Assembly (NCBI GenBank): GCA_903824185.1
Contig: CAIJVU010000014.1
Coordinates: 22,100 to 86,099, forward strand
Origin: an uncultured Hyphomicrobiales bacterium
GTDB lineage: Bacteria > Pseudomonadota > Alphaproteobacteria > Rhizobiales > Beijerinckiaceae
Length of the DNA: 64,000 bases
Direction: 5' to 3'
Positions 1 to 8,213 of this stretch are shown piece after piece; positions within the stretch are counted from its first letter, which is position 1, and each line of letters begins with the position of its first letter. The translations under genes were made by a program, and so were the position numbers. Below the pieces are notes generated by a model. That model ran no database searches. It saw only the letters and a program-made list of their open reading frames with translations, and had not been told where the DNA came from.

Positions 1-1789
1 TCAAGCGGTCGGCTGCAGGCAAAGCGGCGAATAATTCAAAACAGGGCACAGAGACAACACGCGCTGCAATGCCTTTGGCTGACAGCAAGGCTTGGGCTGC
101 TGAGGCAATTTCGACCTCGGAGCCCGTAGCAAACAGACTAACCTGAGCGTCAGCCTGTGCCGCTTCGATTTCATAAGCGCCTTGTCCGGTATGGTGGGCG
201 AGATCGCCGCCAAAGCGCATCTGTTTCAAATTCTGGCGGGTGAGTGCCAACAAGGTTGGCCCCTCATGCCGCGTCAGCGCAATTTCCCACGCTTCGGCTG
301 TTTCCACCGCATCGCAAGGCCGCATCACCAGCAAATTCGGAATGGCGCGCAAGGCCGCCAAATGCTCAACCGGTTGATGGGTCGGCCCGTCTTCGCCCAA
401 GCCGATCGAGTCATGGGTCATGACATAAATCACCCGCAAGCCCATCAAGGCCGCAAGACGGATCGAGGGACGGCAATAATCGGTAAAGACCATGAAGGTC
501 GCACCGGCGGGGATCAGACCACCATGCAAGGCCATGCCGTTCATGGCCGCGGCCATGCCATGTTCCCTGATCCCGTAATGCAGATAGGTACCGGCATAAT
601 GGCTGGCTGTGACAGGCACCGCCGCCTTCACCTTGGTATTGTTGGAGGGGGTCAGATCGGCAGACCCCGGCACGAGTTCGGGCAGCACGGCCGTGATGGC
701 TTCAAGCGCCATTTCGGAGGCTTTGCGGGTCGCGACCGACACCGGATTGGCAAATAAATGCGCTTTGTAATCAGCCATGGCCTGAGCAAAATCATGCGGC
801 AGCGCGCCCGACATGACGCGCTCGAACAATTGCCGCTGCGCGGGATCAGAGGCTTCAATCCGACCCTGCCATTTGGCATGGGCGGCCTTGCCGCGTTCTC
901 CCACTGCCCGCCATGCCTTCAAAGCGTCGGGATCGACCGCGAAAGGCTCGGGGGAGAGATGCAAAGCGGCTTTGGCAGCGGCGAGCTCTTCCGCGCCCAA
1001 GGGTTCGCCATGGGCTTTGGATGTGCCTGCCTTTTTGGGTGCACCGAAACCAATGACGGTTTTGCAGGCGATGAGGCTGGGGCGGGCATCCTGACGCGCC
1101 GCCTCGATGGCCGTGGCAATATCCTCGTGATCATGCCCATCGACATGTTGCACATGCCAACCGGCTGAGGCAAAGCGCGCGCCCTGATCCACCGAATCCG
1201 CAATCGACAAAGGCCCGTCAATCGAAATGCCGTTATCGTCCCACAAGACAACCAGACGACCGAGTTTCAAATGGCCCGCCAGAGCGATGGCCTCTTGGGA
1301 AATGCCTTCCATCAAATCGCCGTCCGAGGCCAGCACATAGGTGTAGTGATCCACCAAGGCATCCCCGAAACGCGCATTCATCATGCGTTCGGCCAAGGCC
1401 ATGCCGACCGAGGAGGAGATGCCCTGCCCCAAAGGACCGGTGGTCATTTCCACCCCTGCGGTATGGCCATATTCGGGATGGCCGGGGGTGAGCGAATTCC
1501 ACTGACGGAAATTTTTCAACTCGTCGATGGTCATGCTTTCCACGCCGATCAGATGCAACAGCGCATAGAGCAGCATGGAGCCATGACCCGCCGACAAGAT
1601 GAAACGGTCCCGATCCGGCCAATGCGTATCCTGCGGGTCAAAATTCATAAAACGCGAAAACAAGACGGTGGCGACATCAGCGGCCCCCATTGGCAGGCCC
1701 GGATGGCCCGATTTGGCCTTTTCCACCCCATCCATAGCCAGAGAACGAATGGCATTTGCCATTACCGAGCCTTGATCGCGCATGTGCAT
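1..1789 (-). CDS. tkt: Transketolase (partial, C-terminus beyond window edge)
   Basis: Transketolase moves two-carbon ketol units between sugar phosphates in the pentose phosphate pathway, using thiamine diphosphate in the cytoplasm. About 596 codons are present. Typical signatures are the early [13 protein letters not shown] segment, the cofactor-binding [13 protein letters not shown] segment, [10 protein letters not shown] at the start of the pyrimidine-binding domain, and [15 protein letters not shown] with the conserved glutamate. The ATG at 1789 follows an AAGGAAGAG ribosome binding site. A normal enzyme has about 660 residues, so roughly the last 65-70 lie to the left of position 1. The gene is divergent from the zapA pair. 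The reading is intact as far as it goes. Confidence 0.95.
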   Translation of the reverse strand, partial: MHMRDQGSVMANAIRSLAMDGVEKAKSGHPGLPMGAADVATVLFSRFMNFDPQDTHWPDRDRFILSAGHGSMLLYALLHLIGVESMTIDELKNFRQWNSLTPGHPEYGHTAGVEMTTGPLGQGISSSVGMALAERMMNARFGDALVDHYTYVLASDGDLMEGISQEAIALAGHLKLGRLVVLWDDNGISIDGPLSIADSVDQGARFASAGWHVQHVDGHDHEDIATAIEAARQDARPSLIACKTVIGFGAPKKAGTSKAHGEPLGAEELAAAKAALHLSPEPFAVDPDALKAWRAVGERGKAAHAKWQGRIEASDPAQRQLFERVMSGALPHDFAQAMADYKAHLFANPVSVATRKASEMALEAITAVLPELVPGSADLTPSNNTKVKAAVPVTASHYAGTYLHYGIREHGMAAAMNGMALHGGLIPAGATFMVFTDYCRPSIRLAALMGLRVIYVMTHDSIGLGEDGPTHQPVEHLAALRAIPNLLVMRPCDAVETAEAWEIALTRHEGPTLLALTRQNLKQMRFGGDLAHHTGQGAYEIEAAQADAQVSLFATGSEVEIASAAQALLSAKGIAARVVSVPCFELFAALPAADRL

Positions 1790-2200
1790 GAACTCTTCCT
1801 TGAAGGGGACGAAAAATAAGGGGCAGCAATGGCGCTGGTGATACCAGCTAGACAGAGCGTGTCAATGCAACTCCCGGGGAATTGGGGGGCGGAAAAGGGG
1901 GGAGAGCGGGATTTTCCCCCCGATTTTGATGGCTTGGGCGGCGCGGGCTCGATCAAACCCTGTGCCCGATCTGAGGCCGCGTCTCAAAAACCCGCGCCAA
2001 GAGTTTGAAATATCACGAAAGCAGCCGTGCAAAACTTTACAAAAAACACCTCTGTTCATTCCCAAACTCGCCAGGAATATGATAGAATTGACCTGTTTTT
2101 TGATGTTTTGCCGCCGCATGTGCCGCTTGGGAACCAGACCCTGCGGGCCAGAGGATGAAGGCAAAGCCTGAAAAGACAGAAGAAAAGGATCCGACTGATC
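1790..2200. other. Divergent intergenic region, tkt / zapA operon
   Basis: These 411 bases separate two divergent transcription units and must hold both promoters. No convincing protein or tRNA gene is visible. A G-rich stretch at 1884-1910 with several runs of three or more G is followed by a C-run, so it can form a GC hairpin. I could not fix -35/-10 boxes with confidence. Confidence 0.5.
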
Positions 2201-2587
2201 GTGGCACAGCACGCACTCCCGCCCCCCCTCTCCCATGCTCTGGCACGGTTGCGCGCCAGTCTGGGCGGGCTCGAATCGGCTGCCGAGCGGCATGGGCAGA
2301 AAAAGGAGCAGCAAAACAGTCTGGCCACCGAACTCGCTCTGATGCAAGACGACCGCGCCCGTCTCGCCTCCGAACTCGACAGCGCCATGGCGCGGGCCGA
2401 CCGTCTCGCCAAATCCGCCAAGGAAATCGACAAGCGCCTCGTCAGCATGGCGCGCAGTGTCAAAAAGGTGCTCGGCGACGACAAAGCCAAAGAGGTTTTG
2501 GGCCAAGAGATTATGGATCCCGAAGCCACAGCCCCCGAAGCCGTGGCGGCGCATGGCGCCGATCACGAACCGGCAGAGGGACACTGA
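2201..2587 (+). CDS. Small coiled-coil protein of the zapA operon (DUF4164-like)
   Basis: This 128-residue, highly charged helical protein starts at GTG 2201, with AAGGAT 10 bases upstream. Residues from about 15 to 90 are rich in Ala, Glu, Lys, Arg and Leu with heptad-like spacing (ALARLRASLGGLESAAER, then SELDSAMARADRLAKSAKEI), consistent with a coiled coil. The C-terminus is acidic and probably disordered. It ends 4 bases before zapA, so the two are surely cotranscribed. Alphaproteobacteria often carry a DUF4164-type coiled-coil gene directly ahead of zapA, and this fits by position and composition. Its biochemical role is unknown; involvement in division is inferred from the neighbour only. 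Confidence 0.75.
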   Translation: MAQHALPPPLSHALARLRASLGGLESAAERHGQKKEQQNSLATELALMQDDRARLASELDSAMARADRLAKSAKEIDKRLVSMARSVKKVLGDDKAKEVLGQEIMDPEATAPEAVAAHGADHEPAEGH

Positions 2588-2591
2588 CGCC

Positions 2592-2954
2592 ATGGGGCAG
2601 GTCTCGGTTACGATTGCCGACAAACAATACCGGATCGCCTGTGACGATGGGCAGGAGGCGCATCTGACCGCCCTTGCCGCCGAAATGGACCGCCGGATTG
2701 CGGATATGCGCAAGGTCTTTGGTGAGATCGGCGACAGCCGTCTGACGGTGATGGCGGCCATTGCCGTGCTGGATGAAAAGGCCGAGCTGGTTGATAAAAT
2801 CAAAGCACTGGAAACCGAACGCGACGCCATCAAACACGCCCGCGAGCTTGACCAGCAAACCGCCATTGAATGGGTGGATGAAGCCTCAAGACGGGTGGAA
2901 CAGGTCGCCCGCCAGTTGATGGGAACGGCCAAGTCCGAACAGACACCGGACTAG
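2592..2954 (+). CDS. zapA: Cell division protein ZapA
   Basis: ZapA binds FtsZ and promotes bundling of the Z ring at mid-cell. The 120-residue product has the family layout. An N-terminal beta-rich head (MGQVSVTIADKQYRIACDD) leads into GQEAHLTALAAEMDRRI, then RLTVMAAIAVLDEKAEL, and a long C-terminal coiled coil. The ATG at 2592 is chosen because the protein then begins at the canonical first strand; a longer in-frame extension upstream overlaps the preceding gene and has no family counterpart. In many proteobacteria the 6S RNA gene follows zapA, which makes the next 120 bases of interest. Confidence 0.93.
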   Translation: MGQVSVTIADKQYRIACDDGQEAHLTALAAEMDRRIADMRKVFGEIGDSRLTVMAAIAVLDEKAELVDKIKALETERDAIKHARELDQQTAIEWVDEASRRVEQVARQLMGTAKSEQTPD

Positions 2955-3077
2955 CTCCCCTGCCACTGCAGAGCAGCACTGAAAAAGTCGTGTGATTTTA
3001 GCCTTGGCAACAAGCCTGCCTTTGCGCCACACTCGCCATCATAAAAATGAGATGAAGTAGGGAGTGAGACCTTTTCC
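2955..3077 (+). ncRNA. Structured gap after zapA: possible short 6S-like RNA or lldD leader
   Basis: The stretch can fold: CTCCC at 2955-2959 pairs with GGGAG at 3060-3064, enclosing a CTGC/GCAG hairpin (2967-2977), a GTGTG/CACAC stem (2990-3032) and a CATC/GATG stem (3037-3054). The position directly after zapA is where ssrS (6S RNA) sits in many proteobacteria. At about 120 bases it is short for 6S RNA. The GGGAG strand may also be the ribosome binding site of the next gene, so a sequestering mRNA leader is an equally good reading. Confidence 0.22.
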
Positions 3078-4202
3078 ATGAGCCCCAAAGAACCGCCGTC
3101 CGCAAGCGCCCATATCGCAACCGTCGCGCCTGATTTTATGGCCTTGCATGAAATCATCCAGAAAGCCCGCCAGAAACTCAATCAAGAGCATTGGGATTAT
3201 ATTGTCGGTGCCACCGAAACCGAAACGACGTTGAAACGCAACCGTCTGGCGCTGGATTGTCTGGCGCTTAAACCGCGTGTGCTGCGCAATGTCGGTACAG
3301 TGGACACGGGTCTTGATTTTCTCGGACAGCGATTAGCCCTGCCGGTTATTCTCGCCCCTGTCGGCAGTATGGAAATTTTTGCGGCAGGGGGCGGAGCAAC
3401 GCCTGCCGCAGCCGCCCAAAAATTCGGCGTGGCGCATATGCTGAGTTCTGTCTGTGCACCTGGGATCGAGGGCGTGGCGAAAGCCGCCCCCGGTGCGCTC
3501 AGGCTGTTCCAGCTTTATGTGCATGGCGACATGGCATGGGTGCGCGACAAAATCGACCGCGCCGTTGCAGCCGGTGTGAAGGCCTTTTGTCTGACGGTCG
3601 ATTCCGCCGTCTACAGCCGCCGCGAGCGGGATATTTCCAAACGCTATCTGCGCCGCACCCATGTGCCGGGGCGCGAATATCAGGCCCTGTTGGATTGGGA
3701 TCAGGTCGCGGCCATCCGCGCCATCTGCCCGCTGCCGATGATCCTGAAAGGCATCGAGACCGCCGAGGATGCCAGCCTCGCCCTCGAACACGGGATCGAC
3801 ATGGTCTATGTCTCCAATCACGGCGGACGCCAGCTTGATCACGGGCGCGGCACCATGGATGTGCTGCCGGAAATCGTCGAGACCGTGAACAAACGCGCGA
3901 CCATCATCATCGATGGCGGCTTCAACCGCGGCACCGATCTTGTCAAAGCGCTGGCCATGGGTGCGGATTTGATCGGTCTGGGGCGCATGCAATGTCTGGG
4001 GCTGGCGGCCGGCGGGGAAGACGGCCTCGTCCGCCTGCTCGAACTGCTGCAGCAGGAAACGCAAATCGCCATGGGCCTGATGGGCGCCACAGACCTCAAA
4101 GCGCTGACAGCGGCCGGGATCGCCAAAGCGCAACCCGTTGTCCCGCCTTCGGTTTTCAGCGCCTTTCCGCTGCTCAACCTCGATGAAAAGGCCTTCTACT
4201 GA
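3078..4202 (+). CDS. lldD: FMN-dependent alpha-hydroxy acid (L-lactate) dehydrogenase
   Basis: This 374-residue protein belongs to the FMN-dependent (S)-2-hydroxy-acid oxidase/dehydrogenase family, TIM-barrel flavoproteins that oxidise L-lactate, glycolate or related acids and pass electrons to quinone or oxygen. The family signature SNHGGRQLD is at 246-254, with catalytic His248 and substrate-binding Arg251. LTVDSAVYSRRERD marks the FMN/substrate segment, and IIIDGGFNRGTDLVKALAMGA is the phosphate-binding loop. L-lactate dehydrogenase is the likeliest member, but the substrate cannot be fixed from sequence. The start at 3078 is preceded by a weak AGGGAGTGAG site; an alternative ATG at 3141 would remove 21 residues. 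Confidence 0.85.
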   Translation: MSPKEPPSASAHIATVAPDFMALHEIIQKARQKLNQEHWDYIVGATETETTLKRNRLALDCLALKPRVLRNVGTVDTGLDFLGQRLALPVILAPVGSMEIFAAGGGATPAAAAQKFGVAHMLSSVCAPGIEGVAKAAPGALRLFQLYVHGDMAWVRDKIDRAVAAGVKAFCLTVDSAVYSRRERDISKRYLRRTHVPGREYQALLDWDQVAAIRAICPLPMILKGIETAEDASLALEHGIDMVYVSNHGGRQLDHGRGTMDVLPEIVETVNKRATIIIDGGFNRGTDLVKALAMGADLIGLGRMQCLGLAAGGEDGLVRLLELLQQETQIAMGLMGATDLKALTAAGIAKAQPVVPPSVFSAFPLLNLDEKAFY

Positions 4203-4214
4203 AAAAATGCGGAC

Positions 4215-4228
4215 TTGATCTAGATCAA
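4215..4228 (+). promoter_or_regulatory. FNR/FixK-type operator (TTGATCTAGATCAA)
   Basis: This is a perfect palindrome matching TTGAT-N4-ATCAA, the consensus for FNR/FixK-class oxygen-responsive regulators. A CACAAT hexamer at 4250-4255 could be the -10 box. A start near 4262 would put the operator centre at about -40.5, the class II activator position. The box lies 13 bases past lldD and 63 bases before the small ORF at 4292, which it most likely controls. Confidence 0.75.
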
Positions 4229-4291
4229 GGCAGGTTTGGTTTTCACAGGCACAATCCCCCCATAGACACCATCCAACGGGGGGACCAAGCC

Positions 4292-4393
4292 ATGACCGGT
4301 GCCGAACAAAATTACCTGATCCTGATCATTTCCGCTTTCAGCCTGTTTGCGCTGACCGTGCTCTATGTCGATGCCACCACGCACAGCAAATAA
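4292..4393 (+). CDS. 33-residue single-span membrane peptide under an FNR-type box
   Basis: A 34-codon reading frame begins at ATG 4292 after a strong GGGGGGA ribosome binding site and stops at 4393. The peptide has a short polar start (MTGAEQNYL), one hydrophobic helix of about 20 residues (LILIISAFSLFALTVLYV) and a polar tail ending in HSK. It is therefore probably an inner-membrane micropeptide with a single span. A perfect FNR-type operator lies upstream and a clean terminator downstream, so it forms its own transcription unit. Small subunits of terminal oxidases (CydX, CcoQ and similar) are comparable in size and oxygen control, but I see no diagnostic residues, so the function is open. 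Confidence 0.7.
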   Translation: MTGAEQNYLILIISAFSLFALTVLYVDATTHSK

Positions 4394-4425
4394 GCCTTCA
4401 AACCTCTCACGCGTTTTGTGAGACC

Positions 4426-4453
4426 ATCCCCGCCCGAAAGCGGGGATTTTTTT
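4426..4453 (+). terminator. Rho-independent terminator after the micropeptide gene
   Basis: An 8-bp stem (ATCCCCGC at 4426-4433, GCGGGGAT at 4440-4447) with loop CCGAAA is followed by a seven-T run. A weaker CTCAC/GTGAG hairpin lies just upstream at about 4405-4422. Confidence 0.9.
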
Positions 4454-4620
4454 GGCCGCATGTGCGGATACTGTTCTAGGCCTTACTGTTTTTGATCCAT
4501 CGTCCAAAATAACGGACACACCAGAACCATCAAAAGAATTGCATTGCTTTTGATGACCATGTTATTTTTTGCTCATCGTTATTTTTTAGTCATATTTTTT
4601 TATTTTTCATCGAGCGCTCC

Positions 4621-5355
4621 ATGCAGAAAATAAGTGTCATCACACCGACATTGAATCGCTCATCGCATCTCATGCGTTGCTATGCATGTTTTCAATCACA
4701 ACATTATCAAAATGCGGAATGGCTGATCTATGATGACAGTCAGCTGCACAATGATTTTTTTGCCCGATTAGACGAAAAAAATATTTTTTATACCCATTCC
4801 CCTATAAAGCGCACGATTGGCGAAAAACGAAATTTTTTAATCAATCAAGCGTCCGGTAACCTAATCATCAATTTTGATGATGATGATTATTATGCGCCCA
4901 CTTATTTAAGTGAAATGAGCAAATTGATGGACGCCAGTCAGTGTGACTTGTTAAACTTGAGAGGATTTTTTTTATACCATTCGATTTTAAATATTTTTGC
5001 CTATTGGGATCTGAATATAAAAACAGGCCAACATTACAAAATGTCACGCACTGAGTTAGAGATGGTTTTTTTTGATGAAAGCAATAACCAAGGCCTCCTC
5101 GATACGCATTTGGGCTACGGATTTGGATGGGCCTTTAAAAAGAAGATCTGGGAGAAATCTCCCTATCAAAACATAGACTGGAACGAAGATGGTGACTTTG
5201 CCCTGCGCGCTTTAAGGCATGGGTTCACATTGAATGGCATTATGGATGATAAAGGTCTTTGTCTTCATCATATCCATGGGGCCAATATTTCCGTGTCATT
5301 TCCACAATATATTCTGCCTCACAACCTGTTGTATCATTTTTTCAACCAACTTTGA
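4621..5355 (+). CDS. Glycosyltransferase family 2-like protein, AT-rich
   Basis: The 244-residue product opens with ISVITPTLNRSSHL, the usual first strand of a GT-A fold glycosyltransferase. It has an acidic pair in LIYDDS (38-39) and a metal/nucleotide-sugar binding run FDDDDY at 85-90. WNEDGDFALRALRHG near residue 190 resembles the ED motif of the acceptor site. It is short for the family, with no C-terminal extension or membrane segment. Base composition is strikingly AT-rich (19 of 60 G+C in the line at 4861) against GC-rich neighbours, and it stands alone between unrelated genes. Horizontal acquisition is likely. Donor and acceptor cannot be told. Confidence 0.8.
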   Translation: MQKISVITPTLNRSSHLMRCYACFQSQHYQNAEWLIYDDSQLHNDFFARLDEKNIFYTHSPIKRTIGEKRNFLINQASGNLIINFDDDDYYAPTYLSEMSKLMDASQCDLLNLRGFFLYHSILNIFAYWDLNIKTGQHYKMSRTELEMVFFDESNNQGLLDTHLGYGFGWAFKKKIWEKSPYQNIDWNEDGDFALRALRHGFTLNGIMDDKGLCLHHIHGANISVSFPQYILPHNLLYHFFNQL

Positions 5356-5421
5356 CCGATTGCATGAAGGCAGCGTCCGCCCTAATGTGAGGCTCCTTTC
5401 CGCCTGCACCGGACCTTTTTC

Positions 5422-6075
5422 ATGTCGCGCGAAACACTTATTCTGTTTGACCTTGACGGCACACTCACCGATCCCAAGCCCGGCATTACTGGCTCGATCC
5501 AATATGCGCTGGAGCGGCTGGGGGAAAATGTCCCGCATGCGGATGAATTGGAATGGACCATCGGCCCGCCCTTGCGGCTGAATTTTGTCAAACTGGTGGG
5601 CGAGGCCCGTGCCGATGAAGGGGTGCGCCTTTATCGCGAGCGTTTTGGTGAAACCGGCCTGTTTGAAAACCGTCTGATTGACGGCATCCCCGCGCTTCTG
5701 GAAAGCCTGCATGCGCAAGGCCACAAGATGGTGGTGGCGACCTCCAAGCCGCATGTTTTTGCCAGCCGCATTGTTACCCATTTCGGCCTCGATCCGTATT
5801 TTTCCACGGTCTATGGATCGGAGCTTGACGGCACCCGCGTCGATAAACGCGACTTGCTGCGCTATATCCAACGCAAAGAACAACTACGTTCCGACCGCGC
5901 CGTGATGATCGGCGACCGCGAACATGATGTCTATGGCGCGAAAGCGATTGAGATCCCGACCATCGGGGTGCGTTGGGGCTATGGGTCGGATGAAGAGCTG
6001 CAGCAGGCCGGCGTCCATGTGCTGGTGGACGCACCGCATGAAATCGACACACAGATTCAAATTCTGCTGGGTTGA
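5422..6075 (+). CDS. HAD-family phosphatase (phosphoglycolate phosphatase-like)
   Basis: This 217-residue protein is a haloacid-dehalogenase-superfamily hydrolase. Motif I is FDLDGTLTD with nucleophile Asp10 and general acid Asp12. Motif II is TSK at 107-109, and motif III/IV is GDREHD at 164-169, followed by the substrate-facing GAKAIEIPTIGVRWGYG. A helical cap lies between motifs I and II, as in phosphoglycolate phosphatase and 5'-nucleotidase relatives. It is cytoplasmic, with no signal peptide. The exact substrate is uncertain: phosphoglycolate, a nucleotide or another small phosphate ester are all possible. Confidence 0.85.
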   Translation: MSRETLILFDLDGTLTDPKPGITGSIQYALERLGENVPHADELEWTIGPPLRLNFVKLVGEARADEGVRLYRERFGETGLFENRLIDGIPALLESLHAQGHKMVVATSKPHVFASRIVTHFGLDPYFSTVYGSELDGTRVDKRDLLRYIQRKEQLRSDRAVMIGDREHDVYGAKAIEIPTIGVRWGYGSDEELQQAGVHVLVDAPHEIDTQIQILLG

Positions 6076-6202
6076 AACTTTGGGTTTTACGGGTTTAAAT
6101 CACGCGTTGTTTTCAGTTTGTTGTTTTTAAAAAACTGCTGTGTGGATGATCCTTTTGCGATCAGGATCCAGCCTGCCCTTCTTTTCAAACGAAAGAACCA
6201 CC

Positions 6203-7114
6203 ATGCCGTCCAAACCCCGCCCCAAAAGACATCTGATCCTCGTCCTTATAGGGGCCTTGGGCTTGATGGCCAGCCTGCCTTTTTCAAAGCTTGCGGCGCA
6301 AAGCCCCGCTGAGCCCGACATCGTGACGATTGCCCTTCCCGCCCATGACGGCTACGAGGCCATTGCGATGAAGGCCCTGCTTTACAAGCCCGAGGGAAAA
6401 GGCCCCTTCCAAGCCGTGCTTTATTCGCATGGCCGCGCCGCCAAACCGGAGGAGCGTTTGGCTTTCAAAACACCGATCAATCCCGTGCATGCAAAATTTT
6501 GGCTTGACCGCGGCATCGCGGTGCTGGCCCCCATCCGTCCGGGCTATGGCATCACAGGCGGCGAGGATCGTGAAAATTCCGGCGCGCGGTTAAGTGCCAA
6601 TTTTGAATGTGGCGGTTCGCCCAATGTGGAACGCGCCGCCTCACAGGCTGTGTTTGCTGCGCGCACCGCACTGGACTGGTTGCGCCAACAGCCCTTTGTC
6701 AAAAAGAACCGCATTCTTTTGGAAGGTCAATCGGTGGGGGGCATGACAACTGTGGTGCTGGGCGGACAAAACCCGCCGGGCGTCGTGGGCTTTATCAATT
6801 TTGCCGGCGGCACCGCAGGCTTTCCGGCCCAACGCCCGACCCGCTCCTGTGCAACCGATCAATTGGAAGCTCTATACCGCAAGGCCGGACAAACCACCCG
6901 CCTGCCCAATCTCTGGCTCTATGCCGTCAATGACCAGTTTTGGGGCAGCGACGCGCCGCGCCTCTGGCACAAGGCCTTTGCCAAAGGGGGCAGCCGGACA
7001 CGCTTTATCCAGACAGGCCCTGTTGGAAACACCGATGGCCATGCCTTGTTGAACAGCGGACAGGCCCTGTGGTCAGATGCGGTCTTGTCTTTTCTCGCGG
7101 ATTTGAATTTCTAA
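6203..7114 (+). CDS. Secreted alpha/beta hydrolase (dienelactone hydrolase-like)
   Basis: A 303-residue protein starts at ATG 6203 after GAAAGA. An N-terminal basic stretch and a hydrophobic segment (residues 10-32, ending SKLAAQ) form a signal peptide, so it should act in the periplasm. The fold markers are SHGRA at 75-79 (oxyanion region), the nucleophile elbow GQSVGG with Ser177, Asp244 in AVNDQF and His280 in TDGHAL, giving a full catalytic triad. ECGGSPN and the late RSCATD provide two cysteines that may form a disulfide. The substrate is unknown. A longer frame starting at 6140 lacks family support. Confidence 0.75.
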   Translation: MPSKPRPKRHLILVLIGALGLMASLPFSKLAAQSPAEPDIVTIALPAHDGYEAIAMKALLYKPEGKGPFQAVLYSHGRAAKPEERLAFKTPINPVHAKFWLDRGIAVLAPIRPGYGITGGEDRENSGARLSANFECGGSPNVERAASQAVFAARTALDWLRQQPFVKKNRILLEGQSVGGMTTVVLGGQNPPGVVGFINFAGGTAGFPAQRPTRSCATDQLEALYRKAGQTTRLPNLWLYAVNDQFWGSDAPRLWHKAFAKGGSRTRFIQTGPVGNTDGHALLNSGQALWSDAVLSFLADLNF

Positions 7115-7139
7115 CACAGGCGCAAAACAGTCGGCAGCT

Positions 7140-8213
7140 TTATTTCTTCGCTTCAATCCGCCGCTTGGCCTCTTCGACAAAACTCGTATCCATATATTTG
7201 GGCTCGACCTGAATAATGGCAGGCACCAATCCGGCCTCTTTGATCACGGTGAGCGTGTCTTGCAAGGTTCGCCCATTCGGCACCAGAAACGGATCGCGAT
7301 AGGCATCGGCCTTGGTGAAGAGATAAGACAGCCGTTCAGGCGGTTGTTTGATATAGGCACCAATCAGTTGCAAAGCCTCGTTGCGATTGGCCGGATCCAT
7401 GAACCAGCGCATGGCGCGCACATGGTCTTCAAAAAAATCATTCAGTTTCGAGCGATTTTTGTCCACAAAATCGGCCCGTCCGGCCAGAAACAAATATTGC
7501 GAAGCGCTCAATGCGTCTTTGGCCCGAAACAAGACATCATATTTGCCGGTCGACAGTATTTGATCTGTCAAAGGCATCAAGACCGGGCCAATATCGATTT
7601 TGCCCTCTTCCAGCAAAGTCGCCATGGACACATCATTGGTTTCAACCAGCGTATAATCGCGCTTGGCCACCAAGCCGTTTTTGGTCAGCATGATGCGCAA
7701 AGCGGTTTCCAGTGTCGAGCCGCTGGGGGCAGCCCCGATTCGCTTGCCTTTCAAATCGGCAATGCTCTGGATGCGTGAATCCTTGCGCACCAAAAAGGCT
7801 TCGGAATATTGATCCCCCACCCCGTCCTGCACATTATCGGCCAGCACTTTGATATCTTGCCGCGCATTCAAAACCGCTTCATTCAAAACAAAGGGGGAAA
7901 GCACGGCCAGATCAACCTCTTCCGCCGCCAAAGCAATGATATTGGCGGAGGCCGCGCGGACCTTGACGGGTTCGACCACATAGCTGCGCCCGTAATATTT
8001 CAAAAGCTCCGGCTTGCTATAGAGCACCGGGATCATCTGCGCGGGCATGCTGGACCAGCCGATGCGGATTTTCAACGGCTCGGCCAGCGCTTGATTAGCG
8101 CCTGCATCAAGTGATGTGAGCGCACACAAGGCCACCCAGAAAACCAACCACAAACCACGCATGGATAAAACTCTCACGGACACAGGCCTTGTGTGAAAAA
8201 GGATCCGTTTCAT
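7140..8213 (-). CDS. ABC-type substrate-binding protein, NMT1/SsuA-like
   Basis: This 357-residue exported protein resembles periplasmic solute-binding proteins of the NMT1/THI5/SsuA/TauA group, which deliver thiamine precursors, sulfonates or similar ligands to ABC importers. A hydrophobic signal segment (LWLVFWVALCALTSLDAG, about 24-41) is followed by LKIRIGWSSMPAQMIPVLYS, typical of the first domain, and later IADLKGKRIGAAPSGSTLE, the hallmark lobe. The start at 8213 overlaps the upstream stop as ATGA, implying translational coupling. An ATG at 8162 would give a shorter signal peptide and is also possible. No permease or ATPase gene lies nearby, so it is an orphan binding protein here. Confidence 0.8.
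   Translation of the reverse strand: MKRILFHTRPVSVRVLSMRGLWLVFWVALCALTSLDAGANQALAEPLKIRIGWSSMPAQMIPVLYSKPELLKYYGRSYVVEPVKVRAASANIIALAAEEVDLAVLSPFVLNEAVLNARQDIKVLADNVQDGVGDQYSEAFLVRKDSRIQSIADLKGKRIGAAPSGSTLETALRIMLTKNGLVAKRDYTLVETNDVSMATLLEEGKIDIGPVLMPLTDQILSTGKYDVLFRAKDALSASQYLFLAGRADFVDKNRSKLNDFFEDHVRAMRWFMDPANRNEALQLIGAYIKQPPERLSYLFTKADAYRDPFLVPNGRTLQDTLTVIKEAGLVPAIIQVEPKYMDTSFVEEAKRRIEAKK

Noticed and set aside
182..1819. Several plus-strand and off-frame minus-strand reading frames of up to 191 codons over tkt
   Set aside because: They are shadows of the transketolase reading frame, which carries continuous family motifs across the whole interval.
1884..1910. G-quadruplex-like tract upstream of tkt
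   Set aside because: It has enough G-runs, but a simple hairpin with the following C-run explains it equally well and nothing else supports a regulatory G4.
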